Assembly: GCF_907165205.1 (NCBI RefSeq) | Contig: NC_058190.1 | Span: 38,490,116-38,554,115 of the forward strand | From: Coccinella septempunctata | Lineage: Eukaryota > Arthropoda > Insecta > Coleoptera > Coccinellidae | DNA length: 64,000 nucleotides | Reading direction: 5' to 3' | Part shown: piece after piece, positions 45,160 to 55,982 of the stretch | Position numbering within the stretch: position 1 is the stretch's first letter | Layout: each line of letters opens with the position of its first letter | The notes under the pieces: model-generated | What the model was told of the DNA's origin: nothing | What the model saw: the letters and a program-made list of their open reading frames with translations, nothing else | Databases searched by the model: none | Translations under genes and position numbers: made by a program

Positions 45160-46131
45160 AACTCTAGAACAGGACGAGCAGTTCAAATACTTGGGAAGAT
45201 CCATAAATACAAGGCTAACCTGGACACAGAAACACACAACCGTATCAATTCGGCATCACGGGCATTCTGGAAGCTAAAGAACTGCGTGTTTTAAAATCAT
45301 GACCTCAATCTGAAGAACAAGGCAGCTGTTTACAAAGCAGTGGTCCTCCCAACGCTCCTTTACGGAAGCGAAAGCTGGACTGCCTATAGGCAACCCATTG
45401 AACAGCTTGAACAAACGCAACAACGTCATCTAAGACAAATAATGCACATCAGATGGTTCCACAAAGTTTCAAATGCAAAAGTCTTGCAACGCGCGAGTTG
45501 TATAACAATTGAGACTCAAGTAACGTGGTCACGACACAGATGGAGCGGCCACATTCTGAGGATGCAAAACACAAGACTCCCCTAAATAGCTCTGTCCGGC
45601 GAATTCACAGAGGGAGCTTGGTTTAAGGATATACTGCAATAATACTGCAAATGCAGAAGTTATGCAGCGCGCGAGTTGTATAATAATTGAGACTCAAGTA
45701 ACGAGGGCCCGACTCGGTTAGAGCGGCTACATTCTGAGGATGCGAGACACGAAACTCTCCAAAATAACTCTGCATGGCGAATTCACAGAGGGAGCTCGGA
45801 AACCAGAATGCCAATATAAGCGGATATACTATATCAATCCCTAAAATCAGTTAATGCCAATCATAACTGGGAACAACTAGCGTTAGACAGATCACAGTGG
45901 AGGTCTTTGGTCCACAGTTATAATGGAGACTCGAGAAGAATACAGCAGCGGCCGGATCTGGTTGGTGACTACCATGCCCAGAGTGTGGAAGGATCTGTAG
46001 GTCACGGTTGGGTCATTGGAGGGCACACAGTCGCAAGTAGCCCTAAGAAATTTGATAGCACCGATGGCTTTGTTTTTGAGTCTTTTTTTAGATTTGCTGA
46101 ATCTCGTTATCGAGGAGTAACGAGATTCAGC
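45160..46131 (+). mobile_element. RTE-like LINE 3' fragment, chimeric
   Basis: The plus strand encodes the end of a LINE reverse transcriptase; frame 45340-45585 reads VLPTLLYGSESWTAYRQPIE and continues to RHRWSGHILRMQNTRLP before a stop. The same C-terminal region then recurs in diverged form from about 45640 (GCGCGCGAGTTGTATAATAA onward), followed by the rest of the C-terminus (HSYNGDSRRIQQRPDLVGDY). The 3' end has the hairpin CTGAATCTCGTTA/TAACGAGATTCAG at about 46088-46125. The minus-strand fragment at 20.9-21.6 kb is the same family. The catalytic reverse transcriptase motifs are missing. Confidence 0.8.
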
Positions 46132-46134
46132 AAT

Positions 46135-46283
46135 GAACGAGTCTTTGACTCGTACAATTATTTTCACAGTACATTCTTGAAGTAAAAAGAAACTCTGGTA
46201 TAGAAAAACAGTGTTTCTTTTGACCTCAAAAAAAAATCTACTGTTAAAATATTTGTACGAGTCAAAGAATCACCCTGTATATG
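46135..46283 (+). repeat. foldback family FB1, terminal-repeat-only miniature copy
   Basis: Left terminus GAGTCTTTGACTCGTACAA and mirrored right terminus TTTGTACGAGTCAAAGAATC are only about 150 bases apart, with essentially no interior. It starts directly at the LINE 3' end. Confidence 0.8.
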
Positions 46284-47075
46284 TAATTCAAAAAATAGCT
46301 ACTCAGCGCGAGCTTACAATCTCCCAATTGATAATGAGCTTTGATTCATAGATATTACCATCATTATAACAGTTTTTTTGGACCTTCCAATCACAATACT
46401 CTCCCTGAGAAGGTGTCAATTTACTAGTTACCATAGGCAATATATGGCTAAATCGTTTACGTCAACAGTCGCAGTTATGATAGAAAACTCTTCAGAGTGA
46501 AGTCTTTATTTTTCCCGTCTCATGTCGCTTCATAAACATCATCACTTCGCTACCGACTAGCAGATATCATAATTTCGTTTTTCGATTCCCACATCCCCGG
46601 ACGAATCCAATTCCCGAGCATCCCATTATTCAAATGTCGCTGGAGAGAGTAGGCCGACTTCCTGGGACATTAGAATAAAGTTTTTCAGTATTTCATTTTT
46701 CCATTTTCCCGATTTGAATATGTGAGTGGTTGGGGTGCATCCGTGATCTTTATCGGGCTGATTTAATCGTGAGATTCAGATCTGGAACGTCTGATGCGAC
46801 TCGGATGGTTTGTCTCGGAGATGAGAATGGGTGGTTCTAGAGTTGATGGATTCACGAGGAGGCAATTAAAGTTCGATTTTTTCCATCCTCGTGAGATATC
46901 GGAGATAAGACATTGTTTTTTCTTGACACATCGGTGGATAGGTTTTATGGACATCACTGGAAGTGAAGATCTGAAGAATCGTGAATTGATTGGAGTAACT
47001 GAAAACATCGATATTTCAAATACAAATGGAGTTATCATACAGAAAAATCATTTCTGTGAACATTCATAAGACTTC
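46284..47075. other. unique sequence
   Basis: No gene recognised. Overlapping 91-codon frames on both strands (46763-47069) have no domain. Confidence 0.35.
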
Positions 47076-47079
47076 AAAT

Positions 47080-48120
47080 GTTTCCCGACCCAGAAATTTC
47101 AGTATAAATGTTTCTCACTCATCAATTTACTGTAGTGACATCAATTATTTGCATCATGTAATATGGGGCTGTGCTGTTAATGATAGAAATAGTATAGCTT
47201 TAACTGATCGGAAGGAAGACAATAGTAGTTTTTTGATTTTCGATGGGAAAGACACAGTCTCTTCATACTGTGAGATGGAATAGAGGCTATAACACTGACT
47301 ATGTTTGGTTTCCTGCGTTAATACTTCTTCTAAGTCTCTATCTAGATGATTTTATACGCAAACTACTTAGGCAGATGTTCTGTTATCCATTCTGCTTCTT
47401 GTTTGAACAAACCACGTTGAAATTTCAAGCAGGAAAACTGCGTCAAATTCGCAAATAAAATTGATATAAAATAGTGTCGACTCTTATGTGGTATATACTC
47501 AAGATCTGTAGGTGTAGTAAAAGCAGCAGCTAAAAAATTCACTTCGAGTTGTTTCAGTTGTTGATTCCTTTCTGGCTCGTCAAAAAATCAGTAGGATTAT
47601 CCAGTTTCCCCATCCCAAGGAGAATGCGTAAAGCTCACGAATTCAATAAATACTAGTCGTACAGAGAAATGGAATAATGTAGTTAGTTTCATATCAACTT
47701 TACTCATTCTTGTAAGAGTTTATGGGCTGTTTATAGGGAACTAGATGAGGCTTCATCTCTAGCTATGCCTTCCTCCAGAATTGATATTACTGGTCGACTC
47801 ATTGATGTTTCTAATTCGGTTGAAATTTCACGAGCAAAAATCTTGTACAGGAAGCATATATCGCACAATTTTCGGGACCTTGACTCCAGCTCTAGATGTT
47901 ATCTCTAATTTCGTCTAATCCATTCAACAAAAATGATTTGAATTCAGCAATAAATTGCCCTAAATCTGGGAAAGCTGTAGGTTTCAATGCAATTCATCAA
48001 AAATTCAAGCGAATGCCTTGCCTTGGTTGTTATCTTTCTATAATAACATTCTGAATACTGCGAATATTCCGAACGATTTAGAAAGAGAAACTCATACGGA
48101 ATTTGAAAGCTGAAAGGAGA
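47080..48120 (+). pseudogene. degenerate LINE: endonuclease to start of reverse transcriptase
   Basis: In one frame (to 47283) the segment CSDINYLHHVIWGCAVNDRN and then IALTDRKEDNSSFLIFDGKD matches the C-terminal half of a LINE endonuclease, where the first block is normally GDFNxHxxxWG. After a frameshift, HTVRWNRGYNTDYVWF (about 47260-47310) is the next conserved endonuclease block, usually RWxxGYNPDxxF. The linker is full of stops. Near 47960-48100 the shifted frames give PKSGKAVGFNAIHQKFKRMP and ALPWLLSFYNNILNTANIPN, the fingers region before the catalytic reverse transcriptase motifs. The element ends there. All frames are broken. Clade uncertain; insect Jockey/R1-like is possible. Confidence 0.7.
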
Positions 48121-48437
48121 TCTCTGAGCCTGAGTCTATTTTTTCAAAATTTCGAAGAGGCTGTTTTATTTTAAGTTTGAATTGACTATTGAAGACATCC
48201 TACAAGATTGCTAAATTTCCTAGTATTTCCCCAAAATACATAACTGATCTAGTTGGCAACTGTTCTTAAACGTTTTTAAATTACTTGAAAAATTTGAGGG
48301 ACATTTGGCTTTGTCCCTGTTCGTGCTTCTTGTCATTTGCGTAACCCAAACTGGAATAATAAACCGAAGATAACCTATTCTGTTGGCAATGAATATGGTG
48401 TTTATTTCTGCCCTACAGAACAACGGCGTGAACAATG
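48121..48437. other. unassigned sequence
   Basis: No gene recognised between the LINE relic and the FB2 copy. Confidence 0.3.
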
Positions 48438-49538
48438 TACAGGGTGGGCAAAATTCGTTGTCTACTGAGAGGATCTCGAGAACTATAAGAGCTAGAAGCA
48501 AACGTATGACACATCTCTTTTTCAGAGAAACAATGAATGTTGAAAACCGTAGCCTCCTACGATTCTTCGTTTTTGAGTTATGAGCGACAAATGAGATTTT
48601 GATGATTTCGAAAACTTTTCATAATTTTTTTGTCTTCGAAGTTGTAGATCTGAAACTTGAACCTTCTTAGGTATTTCTATACGTAGAACCTACTCACAAA
48701 AGATCTGATTCCAATTCAGAAATAACAAATTCAATAAAAGCTTGCATTTAGAAAAACGAAAGTTCGTCCTATGATTCGAAATGAAATAGTTATTTTCCTA
48801 TCAAGTGCGGAAAGTGATACTTGCCCGCACGAAACTGCCGTTGCCCGAACTCTGCTTCGCATCGTTCGGGCAACGGCAGTTTCGTGCGGGCAAGACACTT
48901 TCCGCAAGAGTTAGGAACAATATTTTTTCTACAAGCGCTGGAAATATATAAATGTATCCATTTTACGAAACAGATCATATCTCATTTGATTAATTCATAT
49001 ATAATGACAGACGTTATTCTGCATGTCGTTACTAAGGGTTTCTCATCGTTGACGTTCTGTCCATAGAAAGATGATTGAATTTAATTTACTCTATAATATT
49101 TGCGTGCGGGAAAAACCCCTGCTAATCCATTCCCGCACGCATTTGCGTGCGGGAAAGAAATAGCAGGCGTTTTTCCCGCACTCTTTGGGAAAGTGACTCT
49201 TTGCAACTTGGAATGCGTGCGGGAAAAAGGTTGAACGCGCACGCTTGTAGAAAAAAATATTTTCAGCTCGTCAGAGGATTCTACGTAAAAAGTGCCGGTA
49301 AAATATTCAAGTATCAGATCTGCAACTTCAAAGACAAAAAAGTTATGAGAACTTTTCGAAATCATCAAAATCTCATTTTTTGCTAATAACTCAACAACGA
49401 ACAATCGTATTAGGCTGCGGTTTTCTTCTTTCTTTGTTTCTCTGAAGAAGAGCTCGTAAATGTGTCATCCGTTTTCTTCTAGCTGCTATAGTTTTCGAGA
49501 TCCCTTCAGTAGACAATGAATTTTGCCCACCCTGTACA
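48438..49538. repeat. foldback family FB2, full copy with GC-rich nested hairpins
   Basis: The left end GTACAGGGTGGGCAAAATTC mirrors the right end GAATTTTGCCCACCCTGTAC, and about 200 bases of each arm are related in inverted orientation. The interior differs from other FB2 copies: a perfect hairpin with 31-base arms (48820-48850 and 48864-48894, loop 13), and a nested structure at 49104-49181 built from TGCGTGCGGGAAA units. Non-coding. Confidence 0.85.
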
Positions 49539-50950
49539 TGCTGAAAGGGTTAGCAACTTCGCAGTGAACAGAATATGAGCAATAAAAATATAGAATTTAT
49601 CTTTCTAACAGCCCTAGTGATTACGTTGTCTTACTCCATAAGCGGATCTCCCAATAAGTTCACAGTGCTCGTTTCCAATCTTCAATATCAATTATTTGAT
49701 TCTACCTTCTTTTTCAAAATCCCTGACCGGCTTGATGATACACTAAAAACTCAAAGTTTCCAAACAGTTGGAAGTTGAAGTGTTTTGAGCACTTTTAATC
49801 ACTAAAACACAGCAATAATGTCACACACAAATATGAACAATTGAACACACAACGCGAACCATTCCGAAACCGCCAAATTCAGTCCCAAATTATCGCGTTT
49901 TACTACCGGTAGTTTTTTGAACGGCGACATACGATTACTAGCGTACGCACTAGCGCGAGTTAACAGATGCACACGTTTCGATAGAACGAATAAAAGCTTG
50001 TATTAAGTTGAAACTGAAGAGCTGCTACATGGCCCATGGTGGCAGGAACATGTGACCCTCCCACATTCCCCTTCCCTTGAAAATGTAGAGATTATCCTTG
50101 CTGAACTACTCCCGATCTCGAAGGGCTATTAGTTTTTCTTATATTTGATCGATTTCATAGCAGAATTCTGAATAAAATGTGACCGGAATAGCTGAAAAAT
50201 GTCCTGAGAAGCATTATTAAATATGAAGGGTCATAAGACCCTTCCTCCATCTTCTATCTTTATATAAATAAAGATTCGGCAAAAGTAGTCAAATTTGCAT
50301 CCCTCCTGAGATAAGAGAATCAAATATCTGAACATTTTTCATGTTTTTTCGATAAAATAAAACAGATAAGTGGCAGTGGCATATCATTGGAATTTTCGAT
50401 ATGTTTATAGTCATTATTTTCAACCTAAAAATTAAGGTAATCTGCCCTTTGATTGTTTCTTCAGTTCAAACCAAGTTCATCTATGAAAAGATGCTAATTT
50501 TTAACAGAAAATCTGTTTCTCTGAAATCTTGGAGTATTTGTCAACAGAAAGGCACTTGGTTTGATCTGCACCCAATCGTTACCAAGAAAAAGTGCCTGGA
50601 AGAGCAATTACTGATGAGTTTTTGGATCATATGTAATTTCTTATAGGAAATGAAATGTAGGTAGATTTAGTTGACAAAAAAAGGCTAGTATCCTGAATTC
50701 TTGCTGCATGTTCAATGAAGATGCATTGACAAAACTGATCAGAGATTGTGGAATTTGGGATATTGAATTCGGTGTTTTCTATTCTTCAGTGCCATTTTTA
50801 TTGTGAACAGAACATTAGATTAAGCTATCAGTTTTTCTTTGACAATTTCAAAGATTCGAGATTTCTGCTGCGAATTTGCATCTTGCGAGAAGTTGAGGTG
50901 GTTTTTTGGCTTAATAACGTTAAAAAACACCAACTAAGAGAATAGGCTGT
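49539..50950. other. unassigned sequence
   Basis: No recognised gene. Frames at 49575-49778, 50401-50646 and 50748-50945 lack domains and codon structure. The 49.86-50.07 kb part is less AT-rich and unique. Confidence 0.35.
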
Positions 50951-50955
50951 TGACC

Positions 50956-51170
50956 TCATTCAACAAAATAATGAATGGTGATTACCATATAGAAAATTTC
51001 ATAGTATCTATCTCTTGTCCTTTCAATTTTATCAACGAAACTGTGAGAAGGATTCTCAATTTTCACACCCCAAAGGTTGCATATTAGAACTAATGCTTCT
51101 TCACGAAATATAAATGTCTTTTGACAAGTAATTTCCTTTTGCATTTCTTTCGAAACTTCATTAAACACCC
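50956..51170 (-). pseudogene. retroelement RNase H-region relic (weak)
   Basis: The minus-strand frame contains EMQKEITCQKTFIFREEALV. The relic at 53.3-53.6 kb has a related segment (SKMQEVITCPKTYFVQEYGV) directly upstream of its RNase H-like motif, so both may come from the same LINE family. Here nothing conserved follows. An ACACCCTGTAAT terminus overlaps its start at about 51164. Confidence 0.3.
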
Positions 51171-51850
51171 TGTAATCTGTATATGTGCTCAGAATGGCTC
51201 AAACATTGGTGAAACGTTCGATAATGAACATCTGAAGTGAAATTGATCATTTGAGGTAAATTCCAGGAATAATTTTTTCAGGGGTTTTGGACAGGGTGGA
51301 CCAAATTTGATGGAATTGAATGACAGCTCTATTACCGTGAGAGCTAGCGAAAGATGGATGAAACATTTCCGCTCTCGATTTTCGAATGATTCATAATGTC
51401 CAAAATTTTGTTTAAGTTATGAGTTCAAACTCATTTAACGGCTCTTTGAAGTGGTGTCTCTTTTTCGTGAAGTTTCAGTAATATCAAAAAACAAATGCAA
51501 CATTATATAGTCACTACATTAGAACATTAGAATTCAGTGGCATAGTCGAACATTTTTTCAGTTCACCACTTCAATGACATAATTATCCCTTTTTTTTCAT
51601 ATATAAACCCTGTTTTTTTATATATTTCAATCCCATATTTCTTCTAATTCGAATTGTTCTTCCAATTGATGAACGGTATAATCATAATGCACGTAGAACT
51701 GTACGGTGTCTGGGTGTGTTTGGTGATGAGTGATTTTGAAGATCACTTTCTTTCCTGATATCCAATTTGGAATGCATTAGTTTCAGGAAATTTAGTGAAC
51801 CTGAATTCAAATGAATATGTTCTGTAACCTTTTCAACTAGTAGGTAATCT
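51171..51850. other. unassigned AT-rich sequence
   Basis: No gene or clear repeat. GGACAGGGTGGACCAAATTT near 51290 resembles a foldback left terminus without a partner. Confidence 0.35.
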
Positions 51851-51852
51851 AT

Positions 51853-52544
51853 ACAAGGTTAGGCTTTGACTCGTACAAATATATTTGAACAGTAGATTCT
51901 TGAGGTCAAAAGAAACACTTTTTTGCTATAACATTTTTCACTATTCGGCCCTATAAATATATATCCACTTTAACTTTTCCTAATGAGCTGTGCCACCCCT
52001 TATAAAAGAAATTACCTTCAGAATAACTAGCTGAATCTGTGACACTACACATCTGTGGATCTTTTAAACAGAGTTGTATTCAGCCAAAATACCAAATTTT
52101 TCAAATTTTACAGATACTTTTTGATTTTTGAATATCAAATTACTCGAAAACGGCGAAAATATGCAGGATATTTATTGATATTTATTAAACAAAACGTTCA
52201 AATATTCATTATATAGCGTCCAACTTAGTTGCAAGAGTTGGGTTCTTTAAATTATTGGTATTTTTATGGTAGGTAATGGTCATAATGAGAAAACTGTCAG
52301 ACGTGGGTGATATCTTGAGTTCGCAAAAAATTCATCGAATAAATGAAAAACTATATTCCGAAATTCATTTCATTCGATATAACCGTTTGTGAGATAGAAC
52401 TAAAAACAACATTTTTTAATGGTTTTTCAACAGCCTGTATCTTTTGAATCGAGCTGATTCGGAAGAAAATGTAAAGGAAAAAACTGTTTCTTTTGACTTC
52501 ACAGTTAAATAAAATATTTGTACGAGTCAAAGACGCACCCTGTA
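51853..52544 (+). repeat. foldback family FB1, complete copy
   Basis: It starts near AGGCTTTGACTCGTACAAAT and ends CAAAGACGCACCCTGTATAT. All interior landmarks are present in order, making it one of the best references for the family, about 0.69 kb. Confidence 0.85.
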
Positions 52545-53308
52545 TATGTATGTACTGCACACAATGATTTTTAACTGTGGGATAGGAGCAATCATTGTTT
52601 ATATTTTTTCTTGATCATGTTCTTAAGATTTATTTATCTCTTCATCGGGGAACTACAATGCAATAACAAGTTAGTATGAATACTTTAATAATGAATATTA
52701 TAAATTCCATGAAGCAATAATTAAAAAAAGAAGTCTTATACCCTTTATGTCTCCCGATTCCCTTTCAGATGAGCTAAAAAATTAACCGAATCGAAGAGTA
52801 ACATCGGACTGCAAGAGCATCCGAGAACCTTCCAGCATCCCCGCAAAATGCCAATTGCTGTTCACGTACTCCCCGTGAAAAGTACATTGACGAAGACTAG
52901 TTAGGAATATGAGATAGAATTCGGAGAAAAGTGACTCGAATACCAAACTGGGAAACGAGCACCTTTATAAATTCTCAGAGCTTCTCACTCAAAGAGATTT
53001 GTTCAGTAGATCGAAAAAATTGCTCCGGGAGAGACACAATTAAGATGGCCCTGATGGTTATTTATTACGAAATGGAACAAAATATTCAGATTTATAGAGT
53101 GAGGTATATTTCATCTTGGAATTCAAGACTCAGTCCTGAAATTCAGTATTGAAAAAAATTTGAAAATCTAGAAATGTGCGTAGGTTGAACTTGTTCACCT
53201 GATATAAGTTGTGTCATTTGTACAAAGAATTGAAAAGGCAGGATCAAAACATTGTAATATGTTTTTTCGCAATTTTAATATGATTAATGTTTAGTTATGT
53301 TATATAAA
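52545..53308. other. unique sequence
   Basis: No gene is supported. A strong acceptor-like tract (CCCGATTCCCTTTCAG, ending about 52769) is followed by sequence with an early stop in each frame. The GC-richer part 52.79-52.88 kb has minus-strand open frames, but no motif. Confidence 0.3.
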
Positions 53309-53313
53309 TATGA

Positions 53314-53580
53314 TTAGATACCTACAGGATGATTTGTGTTCCATCTTGTGCCAAAATGCTTCATAACCTTATAGATTCCCGAGTGACTGGAAAACCAACT
53401 TAGTGCTTTGATCGCAGCTTGATTGTCAAAATGTATCGGAGTGTCGTATTTCTGATAGTTTCTTTCTAGGTTCATTCCCACGCACTTTAGAAGGAGTACA
53501 TATCTGACCCCATATTCCTGCACGAAATATGTTTTCGGACAAGTAATCACTTCCTGCATTTTTGACGCAGTTTCAATGAT
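53314..53580 (-). pseudogene. retroelement RNase H domain fragment
   Basis: The 81-codon minus-strand frame includes NYQKYDTPIHFDNQAAIKAL, matching the RNase H segment in which an Asp is followed by (S/N)QAAIKAL, as in LINE-encoded RNase H. The upstream part probably corresponds to the catalytic start of the domain, altered by frameshifts. The stop follows about 35 residues later. No reverse transcriptase is adjacent. Confidence 0.5.
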
Positions 53581-53745
53581 TTGAACTCCGAAAATATATT
53601 TTTCTTCAAGCGTGCGCGTTCAACTCTTTTCTCGCACGAATTTAAAGGTACAAAGAGTAATTTTCCAGCACGCAAATGAGTAAATTAAATTCTATCATGT
53701 CTGTATGCACCGAACGCAAACGATGAAATAACCATGGTAACGATA

Positions 53746-54230
53746 TGCGGAGTCTTTGACTTGTACAAATATTTTAATAGTAGATTGTTGAGGTCAAAAG
53801 AAACACTTTTTTACCATTCTTTCCCAATGGACTCGGTTTCGAAGATACAGGCTGTTGAAAAACCATACAAAATGATATTTTTAGTTCTTTCTCATAAACG
53901 GTTTCTTCGAATGAACTGAATTTCGGAATATAATTGTTCATTTATTTCATAAAATCTTTTTCGAACACAAGACATCACCCACGTCGTCCAGTTTTATCAT
54001 TATGTCCATTACGTACCATAAGAATACCAAAAATTCAAAGAACCCAACTCTTGAAACTAAATTGGACGCTGTCTAATGAATATTTGAACGTTTTGTAAAA
54101 TAAAAGTATTCCAGATATTTTTTCGTATAATACGCCGTTTTCGAGTAATTTGAGGTTCAAAAATAAAAAATATCTGTGATATTCGGAGAATTGGGTACTT
54201 TAGCTGAATGAAACCCTGTTACTTCCAAAT
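53746..54230 (+). repeat. foldback family FB1, left two-thirds
   Basis: It begins GAGTCTTTGACTTGTACAAA and follows the family through GACATCACCCACGTC to TGGGTACTTTAGCTGAATG. The right end is missing; a mariner copy lies immediately beyond. Confidence 0.8.
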
Positions 54231-54254
54231 GAAGTCACAGCTCCATAGCAGATA

Positions 54255-55308
54255 GTCTCGTATTGATCCTATGATATGAAAAATTCTAAGCCTACTATAG
54301 AACCAAACAAGATTTCAATGTCAAAATATTTTATTACACAACATATTATTATTCTCCTCTTAATTGGATATAGGGCGTTGTCCTGCAAAAACAGAACACT
54401 TTTGGATAGCTTTCCGCGTCTTTTCTCTTTAATTTTTTCCCGTAGAGTGATCAGTAATGTCGAATGGTAATATCCGGTTATTGTTCTACCCTTATTCAAA
54501 AAATGAATAATGATTACTCCATGGCAATTCCAAAAAACTGAAGCAAGAACTTTTCCAGCAGATTTTTGGACACGAAACTTCTTAGGTCTTGGAGAACCAG
54601 AGTGTCGCCATTCCATCGATTGTCGCTTTGCTTCTGGATCGTAGAAATGTACCCAAGTCTCATCCATAGTAACAATTCGGTTTAAGAAGTCTACATCGTT
54701 TTCAAATCGAGCACAGATCGAAAGCGATGTTTCTACACTTGCACGCTTTTGGTCAACATTCAAACATTTGGGGATCCATTTTGCAGCATTTTTTCTCATG
54801 TTCAAATTGAAGTGAACTATATGATGAACGCGTTCGTATGAAATATTCAGTGCTTCAGATATCCGTTTTAGCCCAATTCGACAGTCTGATAAAATCATGT
54901 CATGAACTGCATCGATATTTTCGGGGACTGACACAGAAACTGGCCTTCCCGATCGGTCATCATCTTCAATGGAAAAATTACCTCTTTTGAAGCTTGCACT
55001 CCAATTTTTCACGGTCGCATACGAAGGACATTCATCACCAAGGGTATTAAGCATATCTTCGTAAATCCGCTCACCTTACCCTTTTAAATACAGGTATCTA
55101 TTTGATGATGGCTCGATACTCCAATTTTTCGATTTCCACAATTTCGGTGGACATCTTCTTTCTTTTAATTTATTGCGCAACTCTGGCTTACTTTTTTGAC
55201 CTCAAACTTCACACTGACATTTCTAATCAATTATTGTTGCTATGGTAACGCAATATTTTTGTTATGTATGGAACTGGTCTAGGCTAACTAGATGTCAATA
55301 CATCCTCG
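54255..55308 (-). mobile_element. mariner copy C, internally deleted
   Basis: The 5' inverted repeat is intact at its right edge (minus strand from 55308: CGAGGATGTATTGACATCTA, next to TA at 55309-55310). The 3' end near 54255 is eroded (AATTCTAAGCCTACTATAG is recognisable but the terminal bases are altered). Compared with copy B about 225 bases are missing just after the second catalytic Asp. Confidence 0.88.
54269..55153 (-). pseudogene. mariner transposase lacking its third catalytic residue (copy C)
   Basis: The original ATG is at about 55153-55151 (MSTEIVEIEKLEYRAIIK, then a stop from an insertion near 55090). The main open frame, 261 codons (54269-55054), restarts at MLNTLGDECPSYATVKNWSA. 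It keeps the second helix-turn-helix, VTMDETWVHF with the first catalytic Asp, and LFLQDNAL with the second. The deletion then joins it to non-coding 3' sequence, so the third Asp and the C-terminus are lost. Unlike copy B, the Trp after MDET is intact, so the two copies decayed independently. Confidence 0.9.
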
Positions 55309-55310
55309 TA

Positions 55311-55980
55311 TAAAAAAATTTATTCGGTCGGAAAGCACCATCCCTTTGATTTTTCAGGAATTCGCTTCCCTTCAGGTGAACGACCTGTGAGAACATTTTA
55401 ATGGACGTGAGCTCCATCCCATTATTTCCGTAATTTTTGTGCGAGACAAAACCAACTCATCTTCAAACGAATTGTTATCCGTTCCACAGCAATCCCATTT
55501 GAAAATGACATCAAAGCGGGCGGACCTTATCGAATATTGAATTAAAACAGGCATAAAAGACATCGCAGCGTTATGTTTCGACGACTCGAATTCAAAAAAC
55601 TCCTGTGTTGACGCATAAAATATGTAATCTACGTCCGTATCCGTATCGTATACTTCATAAAGTATTCTTTTATCCTCATATGTCGCATTATTGGTGTTTC
55701 TTTAACGAGTACCATCATAAACGCGTTTCTGAATGCATTTACAAAATCTCTTATCTCTGGAACCCCTTCTAGACCGACAATAAAGGAGATAAAAGGTCGG
55801 AATATAAGGAATTCCTTACTCCACCTTGTGCAGGTCTGTAACGGGGAAATTTGAGGCTTGGGGAGACGAACACAATCGTCCATTGTAATAAGGATTTAAT
55901 TAGAGTTAACAAACAAAAATTCAAATGCTAGGCTATGAATGAAATAAAACCAACGATGATTCCAGAACCAGATCAACATA
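55311..55980. other. unique sequence
   Basis: No recognised gene. The minus frames at 55372-55563 and 55629-55883 lack domains. Confidence 0.35.
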
Positions 55981-55982
55981 TA

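Noticed and set aside
46763..47069. Two overlapping 91-codon frames on opposite strands
   Set aside because: Neither has a recognised domain or conserved motif, and mutual overlap suggests chance.
52770..52890. Exon-like GC-richer segment with a strong TTTCAG acceptor
   Set aside because: All three plus-strand frames meet stops within a few codons, and two minus-strand frames are open at once, which indicates composition and not coding.
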